The position numbers were made by a program, and so were the translations under genes. A stretch of DNA of 49,078 nt, taken from Bacteroidota bacterium. Lineage in GTDB: Bacteria; Bacteroidota; Ignavibacteria; Ignavibacteriales; Melioribacteraceae. Under the pieces are notes generated by a model. That model ran no database searches. It saw nothing but the letters and a program-made list of their open reading frames with translations, and was not told where the DNA came from. The first letter of the stretch is position 1, and each line of letters starts with the position of its first letter. Below are positions 8,592 to 17,288 of this stretch, in pieces. Location: positions 1 through 49,078 of the forward strand of contig JAHISP010000033.1 of assembly GCA_018818165.1 (NCBI GenBank), in the 5' to 3' direction.

Positions 8592-10064
8592 ATGAAAAAA
8601 AATATATTTATTACAATTAGTGCTTTATTATTTATTTTACTACTTACAAATAGTTGTGAGCAAGATATATCTGTAACTCCACCAATGACACCAGTTCCAT
8701 TGGGCATAGTAATTATTCAATCTGAACCTAAAGGTGCAATGATTTATGAAGATGGTAGGATTTCAGGTTTTGTAACACCAGATACACTTAATTGGTTGGA
8801 AGAAAGAGAATATTATTTTACATTAAAAAAGAAATATCATAAAGATACTTCTTTTGTTCTATCCGCTTTAGTAGATTCAAGTGCAAAGATTTTTATTGAT
8901 TACTATAAAAATCCATCGATGTTGGGAAAAGCCAATTTTTCATCAACTCCTACTAATACAGAGGTATATTTTCAGAACAAACATATAGGCACTACACCAT
9001 TTTTATTGTCAGGTGTTCATCCTGGCGAAAATAATTATGTCTTTAAAAAAGAGAATCATAGAACCGATAGTATTATAGTTCCAGTTTATAGCAGTAGAAC
9101 TGCAACAGCAAAAATAGAATTAACAGATACAACATATTGGGTTGATTATTCTGATAACACATCAGGAATACACGACGTTGTTCTTATTTCAGTTGCAGTT
9201 GATCAAAATGATGTTGTTTGGGTCGGTTCTAAGAATGGCGTATCAAGTTTTGATGGTCGACATTGGCAGTATTACTCCACAGAAAACTCAGGATTAAGTG
9301 GTATGATTATCAATTGTATTAAAGTTGATAAACAAAATAATAAATGGTTTGCAACAGATAATGGTATAAGTAAATTTGATGGTAGTGTCTGGGTTAGCGA
9401 ATCTAAATCAACAAGTTCAACATTCCCGGATAATTGGGTTGAAGATATAGAGTTTTTGGAAGATGGTAGTAAAATTATTGCTACAAAAAATGGTGTAGGA
9501 AAATCATCAGATGATGGGTGGAAAGTTTCAAGATATTCAGCAGATGCTGATTCAAACTGGGTCACAGATATAGCTCTAAACAATGAAAATGATATTTGGA
9601 TAACTCTAAAAACCAAAGGGTTGATGCATTTTGATGGTAATAGGGTCTGGAAGCGATACTTTTCCAATCCAATTAGATATGATGGAGCAACTTTATATAA
9701 TTGTGTTGCAATTGCGGAAGACGCAGTTTGGTTTGGGCATCAAATTCGTTATAATGATCAAAATGATGCAATGACTGGTTTATCTTCGTTTAGAAACGGC
9801 AGATTTGATAAAAAAAGTTATACAGCATTTTGGGGAATAGATGTTTATAATATTGCAATTAAAAACGGTAATGAAAAATGGGTTGCTAGTAGAGAGGGTT
9901 TATATGTTTTTGATAATTATAATATTAGAAAATTTTACATTAAACAAAATACACCATTAAATGCAGATAAAATATATGATGTAGCTTTTGATTCAAAAGG
10001 TGATGCATGGATTGCCACTTATGGCGCTGGTTTATATCATTTTAAGGTTACTCAACTAAAATAA
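8592..10064 (+). CDS. lipoprotein with PEGA repeats and a two-component-regulator-type beta-propeller
   Basis: The ATG at 8592 is chosen because it opens a clean lipoprotein signal peptide (MKKNIFITI...TNSC). The frame also stays open to 8547, which would overlap the previous gene. The 490-residue product has two PEGA-like segments near the N-terminus (IIQSEPKGAMIYEDG and FSSTPTNTEVYFQNKHIGTTPF). At least five Reg_prop-type propeller blades follow, recognisable by VDQNDVVWVGSKNGVSSFDG, VDKQNNKWFATDNGISKFDG and SKGDAWIATYGAGLYHF. Such propellers are normally the sensor half of hybrid histidine kinases, but here no kinase is attached. It closes the receptor operon, so a surface or periplasmic ligand-sensing or binding role is likely. 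Confidence 0.78.
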   Translation: MKKNIFITISALLFILLLTNSCEQDISVTPPMTPVPLGIVIIQSEPKGAMIYEDGRISGFVTPDTLNWLEEREYYFTLKKKYHKDTSFVLSALVDSSAKIFIDYYKNPSMLGKANFSSTPTNTEVYFQNKHIGTTPFLLSGVHPGENNYVFKKENHRTDSIIVPVYSSRTATAKIELTDTTYWVDYSDNTSGIHDVVLISVAVDQNDVVWVGSKNGVSSFDGRHWQYYSTENSGLSGMIINCIKVDKQNNKWFATDNGISKFDGSVWVSESKSTSSTFPDNWVEDIEFLEDGSKIIATKNGVGKSSDDGWKVSRYSADADSNWVTDIALNNENDIWITLKTKGLMHFDGNRVWKRYFSNPIRYDGATLYNCVAIAEDAVWFGHQIRYNDQNDAMTGLSSFRNGRFDKKSYTAFWGIDVYNIAIKNGNEKWVASREGLYVFDNYNIRKFYIKQNTPLNADKIYDVAFDSKGDAWIATYGAGLYHFKVTQLK

Positions 10065-10151
10065 CAAAGCTGTCTCAAAAGTAATCGGATAGCAAAACTA
10101 TAAAGTGGAACTTCAACTAAATAGTGATACTATCAACTTATGAAATCAAAT

Positions 10152-10184
10152 AAAAAACCTCCGAAATTATAAAAATATCGGAGG
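10152..10184 (-). terminator. intrinsic terminator of the large minus-strand gene
   Basis: CCTCCGA at 10158-10164 pairs with TCGGAGG at 10178-10184 around an AT-rich loop. On the minus strand the stem is followed by a run of T (the A-run at 10152-10157), so it terminates the gene ending at 10226. It lies between two convergent genes. Confidence 0.75.
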
Positions 10185-10225
10185 CTTAAATTTCTAAAGA
10201 TGAAAATTATTATGTATCAATTAAA

Positions 10226-13200
10226 CTATTTATATAACAAGTCTAAACCAAGTGTTCCCACTAAATCGCTTAGATAATCATCTGATTTCAAATAATTTAG
10301 CTCTTTCTTAGCATATTCTAATCTATTTTTGATATCTAATTTTTCAACAACTTCTGAGTAATTTTCTTTAACAATAAATGCATTTAAATAGTTAATATGT
10401 CTATTGAATAAATTAATGTCTTTGTGCTGTTTTGCTAAAAGTCTTGATTTATACCAATCACTATTAATTACATAATCTCTATCAAATAATTTCCTTATTT
10501 CAGAATTATCAACATTCATACCTTCATAGCTGCCATCAACCATTATATTTAGGATAGCTTTTAACGGAGGAATTGCAGCATCAATACTTCCATCGTCAAA
10601 ATAAGATTTTGCAACATTTTTATGAGCTTCTACAATATTGTTAATTCCATCAACAAAAATATCTTTTCCTTGAACTTCTGGTTTCAATATATCAGTTATA
10701 AAAACTGCACTAGGATTTTCGAAAACTCTTCCAAAATATGTTTTAACAAATTTATCCGTAATTCTATAACCCAGTCTGCTGGCAAGAACTTTTTGATTGT
10801 CAAATTCGAAGTCTTCAATTTTTTCTAGAAATCCTTCTTTTATTAAATGATTTGGATTTCTTTCGTCCACTGACAAGCGGCTCCACACTTCAGGAATTAA
10901 TAAACTTATGTCGTGATCTATTCTGATATTTCCAATAAATCCAGCAGCAGTTGAAAACGCATTATATCCTGTTAATATATAAGAAAGCAATGCATTATTT
11001 AAATCCGTAACTGCAAAGAGAGCATTAAATGGAGCTTTTGTTAAAGCGCCCTCAGAACCAACGCCAGTAGTTGAAGGCGATTTACCAGTTAAACTGCTAA
11101 TAAAATCCATAAACAATTCAGGCAACTCCTGATAATGAATTGGATTATAAACAGATAATGGACGAATGCCAGGTTCTTTAGGATTATTTCTTCGTCCTGG
11201 TAAAACAGCATTAACAGGATTTAGTACTGGTTTATCTAATGGTATTTTTCTAAAAAATCGTGTTGCTATTTCAGCCACATATTTATCAAACGGATTTTTT
11301 ATATCGGGTCTATTTTGTAAATATCTCACATTTTTAGTTAGTTCACCATCAACAATTCTTGGATGTGATGAAGAGATAAAATATTCATAATCCTTATTCT
11401 TAGCTACATCTTTAATTAAATCTTGCATTGGATTTGAAAATTTATCAAAACCAATTGCGTCTTCAATCATCTCTTTAGCATCAGCAATTGTTAATGGCTC
11501 ATAATTAGAAATAAATGAATTTGGAGATGATAAATCACTTTCTGCTTGTTTATCATATCCTCTGTGTATTGCTTCATCAGGACGTTGGAAAAATCTATAT
11601 TCACAGTTATCAACAAATTTAACACTTTTATTTTTGTAGGAATTATTTAGATATTCTAATTTATTTGATGGAACAGTAGAAGAAACAGTAATATCATCTT
11701 CAACTTGTATTTTTTCAGACGCTACAAAATCCTGTCTTAATTTATAAATTCGCCATGCTCCATTTTTTTCAAATCCAACTCTTAAATAACTAGCTATAAG
11801 TCGTCTGTTGTGGTAAATTAATTCATGACCTAATTTACCATCAACAGTATCCACACTAAAATGTTCTTTCCAATTATCGCCCCATTCTGGTTTGTAAAAA
11901 CGTTTTACAATTAAAACAAATCCTTTAATGTATTGAGGTATTGATTCCAGCCAATTATTATATTCTTCAACATATTCATTTTTGGAAGGTGTTAGTAATT
12001 TAATTACAGAGCCTAATGATCTTTTTTTACTTAGCAATTTTCGTGTTGGTTTATCAACTGTGTAATCAATTTTATTGATAAAACGAGAACTATAATCTTT
12101 GTTAATTATATCTTCTACTAATTTAAAATCCTTATCAAAATCAGCGACAAAAAATGGTCCTGATAGAATAGAATCCGAAATAGATTTTGATATTTCTGAT
12201 TTCCCACCACCAGAAACTGTGCTAGGTTTGTGACAAAGTGTACCTTCCGCAACAGTTCCAACTAAACGCCAAGATGGAGCACCTGGTTTTTTTTCCATAC
12301 GTAATTTATATCCTTCTGGAAGTATATAAACTTTTGTAGGTAGAAGTTTAATCGATTTTTCTTCGCCATCTTTATTCCAAAATACTTTTTGGTTAATAAT
12401 ACTTATTTCAACATTTTCAGGTACATAAATTATGTTTGGAAATGATTTATCCACTCCATAACCATCTTCATGTAACTCCATAATATCGGAATAAAGACTA
12501 ATTACTTGCTCAAATGAATGATTGTTTTTTGGAACGTTCTCATCATTATGAAATGCTTCTGTTTGGCTATATGAAGGAAAAGCTAATGCACCACCTGAAT
12601 GCTCCTCTTCACAATTACCAAAAAGATTTGCAGAATAGCTAATTTGAGTTTTAACTTCTTTTTTCGAATATCCAAAATAATTATCTGCAATAACTGTTAC
12701 AATTACACCTTCGGCTGTTCTTATTGTTAACTTAAATGCCTTGCCATCATTATAAAGTTCATCTTCTTTTTCCCAAAACATTCCGTCTCTAATTTCTCGT
12801 TCAGTAGCTTTTGATTTGTTTGGTAATCCAATTTCTTTTTTTAACACTTTAGTTAAATGTGGGGCAAGAATTATACATCCAGTATGCCCATTCCAATGCT
12901 CTGCATCAAGCGCAGCATCATTTTGAGGTAAAAACGGATTGCCAGCATTTCCAAAAATAGACTCAACAAAATCCAAATTACTTACTAAATTTCCTGGAGT
13001 GAAAAAACGAATCTCCATCGATTTTTCTTTTGCATATCCCTTTACTTCGGGCGATACTTTGGGTCTTAATAAAAGAGATACAAATAGTTCAGCTTTATTC
13101 TCTTCGTTAGAAGTATAGGGAAGTGTTAGTAATTCTTTTGGAGGTTTTAATGCTAACGCAAATAGGTTTGCTGCAACTATTTTGGGAACTGCAATTTTAT

Positions 13201-13681
13201 CATTGGGAATTGGTAAACCACCCTTTGCTATATGAAATACACCTTTTGTTGTTCTTCTATCATTTTGGGGATTATGTAAAATACCTTGTTTTAATCTGAA
13301 TGATGAAATAATATCGGATTCAAATTTATTAGAATCTGGTGATATTGATAGAATTCTTGCAATTCCATGTCTATCTAACTCAAAAGTTGTTTTTGGTAGA
13401 TGTATTTTATCCAGCTCAATAACATCAGAAAAATATTTATTTAAGAAATTTTGTATTCTGTAATCAGCTGGACATAAATATTTTGAAAGAAGTCTTTCTT
13501 TTTCCTGATTATTTGAAATTAAATCTTCAGCTATTTCCAAAAATTTATTGTCATTATTGGAACCATAAATTGGATAACCTTTAGCAGCTAATTTTATATT
13601 TATATATTGAATAAAGTGCTTTTTATTCCCAGATACAGAATTTCCCTCTTTATCAAAACCTAATTTTCTTTTATTTTGCAA
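10226..13681 (-). CDS. probable diphosphate (PPi)-type phosphoenolpyruvate carboxykinase
   Basis: The 1151-residue soluble protein has no signal peptide or membrane segment. The start is TTG, supported by GGAG 8 nt upstream on the minus strand. Length and general look match the roughly 1100-residue PPi-PEPCK family known from Propionibacterium and Entamoeba, unlike the 500-600-residue ATP or GTP enzymes. Visible landmarks are a conserved block YFGYSKKEVKTQISYSAN (about 335-352) followed by CEEEHSGGALAF, reminiscent of the GE.KK...F...SAN region of PEPCKs, and a glycine-rich SGGGKSEISKS (about 490-500) where PEPCKs have their phosphate-binding loop. The reaction would be oxaloacetate + PPi to PEP + Pi + CO2. 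It has its own terminator. If the assignment is wrong, it is a conserved giant protein of unknown function. Confidence 0.55.
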   Translation of the reverse strand: MQNKRKLGFDKEGNSVSGNKKHFIQYINIKLAAKGYPIYGSNNDNKFLEIAEDLISNNQEKERLLSKYLCPADYRIQNFLNKYFSDVIELDKIHLPKTTFELDRHGIARILSISPDSNKFESDIISSFRLKQGILHNPQNDRRTTKGVFHIAKGGLPIPNDKIAVPKIVAANLFALALKPPKELLTLPYTSNEENKAELFVSLLLRPKVSPEVKGYAKEKSMEIRFFTPGNLVSNLDFVESIFGNAGNPFLPQNDAALDAEHWNGHTGCIILAPHLTKVLKKEIGLPNKSKATEREIRDGMFWEKEDELYNDGKAFKLTIRTAEGVIVTVIADNYFGYSKKEVKTQISYSANLFGNCEEEHSGGALAFPSYSQTEAFHNDENVPKNNHSFEQVISLYSDIMELHEDGYGVDKSFPNIIYVPENVEISIINQKVFWNKDGEEKSIKLLPTKVYILPEGYKLRMEKKPGAPSWRLVGTVAEGTLCHKPSTVSGGGKSEISKSISDSILSGPFFVADFDKDFKLVEDIINKDYSSRFINKIDYTVDKPTRKLLSKKRSLGSVIKLLTPSKNEYVEEYNNWLESIPQYIKGFVLIVKRFYKPEWGDNWKEHFSVDTVDGKLGHELIYHNRRLIASYLRVGFEKNGAWRIYKLRQDFVASEKIQVEDDITVSSTVPSNKLEYLNNSYKNKSVKFVDNCEYRFFQRPDEAIHRGYDKQAESDLSSPNSFISNYEPLTIADAKEMIEDAIGFDKFSNPMQDLIKDVAKNKDYEYFISSSHPRIVDGELTKNVRYLQNRPDIKNPFDKYVAEIATRFFRKIPLDKPVLNPVNAVLPGRRNNPKEPGIRPLSVYNPIHYQELPELFMDFISSLTGKSPSTTGVGSEGALTKAPFNALFAVTDLNNALLSYILTGYNAFSTAAGFIGNIRIDHDISLLIPEVWSRLSVDERNPNHLIKEGFLEKIEDFEFDNQKVLASRLGYRITDKFVKTYFGRVFENPSAVFITDILKPEVQGKDIFVDGINNIVEAHKNVAKSYFDDGSIDAAIPPLKAILNIMVDGSYEGMNVDNSEIRKLFDRDYVINSDWYKSRLLAKQHKDINLFNRHINYLNAFIVKENYSEVVEKLDIKNRLEYAKKELNYLKSDDYLSDLVGTLGLDLLYK

Positions 13682-13928
13682 TTTAAAACTCCATTAATTT
13701 CATATGTAAAAATATATATTTTTAATTAAAGAACCATGTTGCTTATAATTTATATATTTCACTAAGAATATATTTACTAATAAATTGGATATTTTAAGAT
13801 TTGCAAGTATATCATGTAAAAACTCGGCTTAAATCAATTTTAATGGTAGACAATAAAGATTTTCACTGTTTTTTTAATTGAAATTTGAGTAAAATATAAA
13901 ATTGAGATAAAAACTAATTGACTTGCAC

Positions 13929-15182
13929 TTATTCAATAAACTGAAGTATTTCGCCAATTGTAACTGGTTCATGTTTATCATCAATATCAATTACAACTAA
14001 AAATCCATAAAGTTGTTTAGTTGAAAAGAAAGCATTCATCAATTTGGCTTGGTCGCTTTTAATGTTTTTTCCATCAGCTTCATTCCAAAGTTCTGTTGCA
14101 GTTATACATCCTTTTGATGGAGTTAAAGGGGCATATGAAAGTCCGTCGTAAAAGGATAAATCATCAACTGAGCCGTGCATTACAATTTTTCTTCTTCCAG
14201 TTAAACCCGCATAATATGATTCATAAATAGGAAGAAACTCTTTCCAACTTTTAGGTAAAAGATTTTTGTAATTGTTAATATTCCAATTATTATTTACAGT
14301 TGAATGATACCACAATTTTGTTGGCACTTCAAATGGAATTCTTGTTAATACAGCGGCTGTTGGGCCCAAAGATGGAGTAGGGGAATTGTAGAACCCAACT
14401 ACAGAAAAAATGCCTTGTGGCGTGTTTCCTTGGCTTAAATAGCCAGGAAGATTTGTAACTGAAAGCGCCAATTGTTGAATATAAAAGATTGAATCATTTT
14501 CGTCTTTAACAAATTCACCATTTGGTTTTTTTATAATTGTAATTCCAGGATAAGTTCTATCCTTTCTTTGCAACGTATAAATAATTGTTTTGCCTTCAAT
14601 AAAATTGTGCGAAAGAATATCTTTTAATGGTGGAGTTTCTAATTCAGAATTCATTAAATAGTAAACAAGAAAATTGATTTGAGGAATTTTCGCCCAAAGG
14701 TCATTCTTTTTGCCAAATCTCTTTTTTGTTTCAGCTATTAGATATTCATTTGTTTTGCTGCCGTTTTTTAAATAGTAATGAACACAATATGAATAAAGAG
14801 TTGGGTCATTTGTAGTAGTAAATAAAGTATCAATTGTCTTTTCAAAATCAGTTGGATAAAGTGTAATGATAATTTCTGCTAATGATCTTTTAAATTTTAT
14901 ACTACCTTTGGGAGCATAATCACAAGCTAATTGAACTGCTTTATAAATATTATCCGATTTAAATAAATACAATCCAACTTCATAGAAAAGATTTTGCCAG
15001 CTTACTTCTGTTTTATGATTAAGCTTTGAGGAAAATGTATTTTCAATTTTATTTAACAAATTCACTCTAAATTCTGCTTTGCTTTCTTTTAATGCAAAAT
15101 TGGATTGAAGTTTTTCGTGGTTGATTTTATTTTGTGGAAACACTGAAACCGTTAGTAGAACAAAAAAGAATAAATATTTCAT
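13929..15182 (-). CDS. exported L,D-transpeptidase-like (YkuD-fold) protein
   Basis: The 417-residue product has a signal peptide (MKYLFFFVLLTVSVFPQ). The middle is helical (about 30-190). The C-terminal part resembles an L,D-transpeptidase: a NTPQGIFSVVG segment (about 253-263) equals the 'TP.G.F' signature, and H336 in VMHGS is followed 23 residues later by SKGC (356-359), matching the catalytic H...S-x-G-C motif with Lys in the position usually held by His or Arg. Such enzymes cross-link peptidoglycan or attach proteins to it through the Cys nucleophile. A TATATTTG-type box on the minus strand at 15210-15217 lies 28 bp upstream. It may be read into the PEPCK-like gene 247 bp downstream. 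Confidence 0.6.
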   Translation of the reverse strand: MKYLFFFVLLTVSVFPQNKINHEKLQSNFALKESKAEFRVNLLNKIENTFSSKLNHKTEVSWQNLFYEVGLYLFKSDNIYKAVQLACDYAPKGSIKFKRSLAEIIITLYPTDFEKTIDTLFTTTNDPTLYSYCVHYYLKNGSKTNEYLIAETKKRFGKKNDLWAKIPQINFLVYYLMNSELETPPLKDILSHNFIEGKTIIYTLQRKDRTYPGITIIKKPNGEFVKDENDSIFYIQQLALSVTNLPGYLSQGNTPQGIFSVVGFYNSPTPSLGPTAAVLTRIPFEVPTKLWYHSTVNNNWNINNYKNLLPKSWKEFLPIYESYYAGLTGRRKIVMHGSVDDLSFYDGLSYAPLTPSKGCITATELWNEADGKNIKSDQAKLMNAFFSTKQLYGFLVVIDIDDKHEPVTIGEILQFIE

Positions 15183-15209
15183 TATTTAACTGTATTATAT
15201 TTGAAAAAG

Positions 15210-15217
15210 CAAATATA
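15210..15217 (-). promoter_or_regulatory. candidate -7 box (TATATTTG) for the L,D-transpeptidase-like gene
   Basis: The minus strand reads TATATTTG, the TAnnTTTG -7 element of Bacteroidota-type housekeeping promoters, 28 bp before the ATG at 15182. A second TATATTTG on the plus strand at 15196-15203 faces it, so the pair forms a short palindrome. No clear -33 TTG was found. Confidence 0.4.
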
Positions 15218-15309
15218 TTGATTTACAAAATTCTTATTGATAAAAATATAATATCTTCACATATTTTACTTTATCTTTTGAATCAAAAAAAAAAGAACTG
15301 TTAGGAAAA

Positions 15310-15897
15310 ATGATTGCAATAATAGATTACGGTATAAATCAAACAACAGAATTAACGAGAGCATTAACTACTATTGGAGTTGATTTTATTGTTACACATA
15401 ATGAAAAAGATATTATTAGTTGTGAAAAAGTAATAATTAGTGATGCTTCTAATTTATCAAAAGCAATTAAAAGGATACATCTTTTTAATCTTTACAGTCT
15501 ATTAAGATTTGTTAAAAAACCAACTCTTGGAATTTCTCTTGGAATGGATTTACTTTGCAACAAATCCAACGATGGAATTTCTTGTCTTGGACTTATTGAA
15601 ACAGATGTTATTAACGACGCAATAAATAATGTTGAACTCAGGCTTCCTGGATTGAAAGAAATAGAAATAATTAAAGAGAATAAATTGTTTGAAAATATCA
15701 CAAATGGAACGGAATTCTATTTTTCTAATAATTACCACGTTGATATTTCTGAATCAACCATTGCCATTGCAAATGGCGAAAGCAAATTTTCTGCTGCAAT
15801 ACAGAAAGGCAATTTTTACGGAGTACAATTTTTGCCGGAATTATCTGGAGAGCAAGGATTACAAATTCTCAAAAACTTTATTCAAAATATCTCTTAA
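15310..15897 (+). CDS. HisH-like class I glutamine amidotransferase with lost catalytic residues
   Basis: The 195-residue protein starts MIAIIDYGINQ, as HisH (glutaminase subunit of imidazole-glycerol-phosphate synthase) does. It keeps the nucleophile-elbow context PTLGISLGMDLL and the C-terminal GVQFLPELSG block. In HisH the elbow reads GICLGMQ and the end block reads GVQFHPE. Here the catalytic Cys is Ser76 and the catalytic His is Leu175; only Glu177 remains. It should therefore not hydrolyse glutamine. No hisF or other histidine gene is near. AGGA sits 3-6 bp before the ATG, and the frame is intact along its normal length, so this looks like a maintained pseudoenzyme rather than debris. 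asnS follows after 71 bp. Confidence 0.72.
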   Translation: MIAIIDYGINQTTELTRALTTIGVDFIVTHNEKDIISCEKVIISDASNLSKAIKRIHLFNLYSLLRFVKKPTLGISLGMDLLCNKSNDGISCLGLIETDVINDAINNVELRLPGLKEIEIIKENKLFENITNGTEFYFSNNYHVDISESTIAIANGESKFSAAIQKGNFYGVQFLPELSGEQGLQILKNFIQNIS

Positions 15898-15968
15898 TTT
15901 TGTTATTACATTACTCATTCTTTATATTTCACAATAACTTATTTTCAAATTAAAAAGAATAAAAAATT

Positions 15969-17270
15969 ATGAAACCAAAAATTTACATCAAAGATTTATC
16001 AGAGCATGAAGGAAAGGAAGTTACTTTAAAAGGATGGCTTTACAACAAACGAGAAAGTGGTAAAAAACTTAAGTTTTTAATTTTACGCGATGGAACTGGA
16101 TATTTGCAATGTATAGTATTTACTGGAAATGTAACTGAAGAAGTTTTTGAAGTTGCAGCACAGCTTCATCAAGAAGCAGCTTTTGAAGTAACAGGAATGG
16201 TAAAAGCTGAACCACGTGCGGTTGGCGGATATGAGCTTGACGCCACCGATGTTAAACTTATTGGCGCTTCTGAAGATTATCCAATTACTCCTAAAGATCA
16301 TGGCGTTGAATTCCTAATTGATAACCGTCATTTATGGCTGCGTTCAAAACGTCAAGTTGCAATTATGAAAATTCGTCACAGAATTGTTAAATCAATTCGC
16401 GATTTTTTTGATGAAAGAGATTTTACATTATTTGACCCCCCAATTATTACTCCAAATGCAAGTGAAGGAACTTCAACACTTTTTGAAATGGAATATTTTG
16501 ATTTAGGTAAAGCATATTTAACTCAATCTGGACAATTATATGCAGAAGCTGGAGCTTTGGCGCTTGGTAAAGTTTATACTTTTGGACCAACTTTCCGTGC
16601 TGAAAAATCTAAAACTCGCCGCCACTTAACCGAGTTCTGGATGGTTGAACCTGAAATGGCTTTCTATAATTTAGATGATGATATGGATTTAGCAGAAGAA
16701 TTTCTTGAATACATTGTTAAATCTGTACTTAAAAATAATAAAGAGGATTTAGAAATTCTTGAGCGCGATATTACTAAATTAGAAAAAATTGAAAGACCTT
16801 TCCCTCGATTGTCATATAGCGATGCAGTGCAAATGTTAAAAGATGAAGGTCACGAATTTCAGTGGGGCGATGATCTTGGTGCAGCTGACGAAACAATTAT
16901 TTCAAGTAAATATGATAAACCAGTAATGGTTCACAGATATCCAGCAGCTATTAAAGCATTTTATATGAAGCGTGATCCAGAAAATGAAAAACTTGCGCTC
17001 GCTGTTGATGTTCTTGCTCCAGAAGGATATGGCGAAATTATTGGTGGAAGTCAGAGAGAAGACGATTACGACTTGTTACTTGGAAGGATTGAAGAACATA
17101 AGTTACCTGTCGATTTTTTTAAATGGTACCTTGATTTAAGAAAATACGGTTCTGTTCCTCACTCTGGTTTTGGACTTGGACTTGAAAGAACAATTACTTG
17201 GATTTGCGGAATTGACCATTTACGTGAAACTATTCCTTTTCCAAGAATGATATATAGAAATACACCTTAA
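15969..17270 (+). CDS. asnS: asparaginyl-tRNA synthetase
   Basis: The 433-residue class IIb aminoacyl-tRNA synthetase has an N-terminal OB-fold anticodon-binding domain ([29 protein letters not shown], about 15-43). The catalytic core shows motif 2 ([21 protein letters not shown], from about 208) and motif 3 ([15 protein letters not shown], around 400). The [14 protein letters not shown] and [11 protein letters not shown] segments and the overall length favour AsnRS over AspRS, which is longer and carries an insertion domain. It charges tRNA-Asn with asparagine in the cytoplasm. It heads a tight run of genes down to about 21073. Confidence 0.95.
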   Translation: MKPKIYIKDLSEHEGKEVTLKGWLYNKRESGKKLKFLILRDGTGYLQCIVFTGNVTEEVFEVAAQLHQEAAFEVTGMVKAEPRAVGGYELDATDVKLIGASEDYPITPKDHGVEFLIDNRHLWLRSKRQVAIMKIRHRIVKSIRDFFDERDFTLFDPPIITPNASEGTSTLFEMEYFDLGKAYLTQSGQLYAEAGALALGKVYTFGPTFRAEKSKTRRHLTEFWMVEPEMAFYNLDDDMDLAEEFLEYIVKSVLKNNKEDLEILERDITKLEKIERPFPRLSYSDAVQMLKDEGHEFQWGDDLGAADETIISSKYDKPVMVHRYPAAIKAFYMKRDPENEKLALAVDVLAPEGYGEIIGGSQREDDYDLLLGRIEEHKLPVDFFKWYLDLRKYGSVPHSGFGLGLERTITWICGIDHLRETIPFPRMIYRNTP

Positions 17271-17288
17271 ATTGAAATTGGAGATTTA

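Noticed and set aside
9272-9667. A 131-residue open frame on the minus strand inside the propeller lipoprotein
   Set aside because: It is antisense to a well-supported repeat protein and has no ribosome site or recognisable family.
10065-10100. GCTGTCTCAAAAG as an insertion-sequence end
   Set aside because: The word resembles ends of some IS families, but no partner inverted repeat, target duplication or transposase was found nearby.
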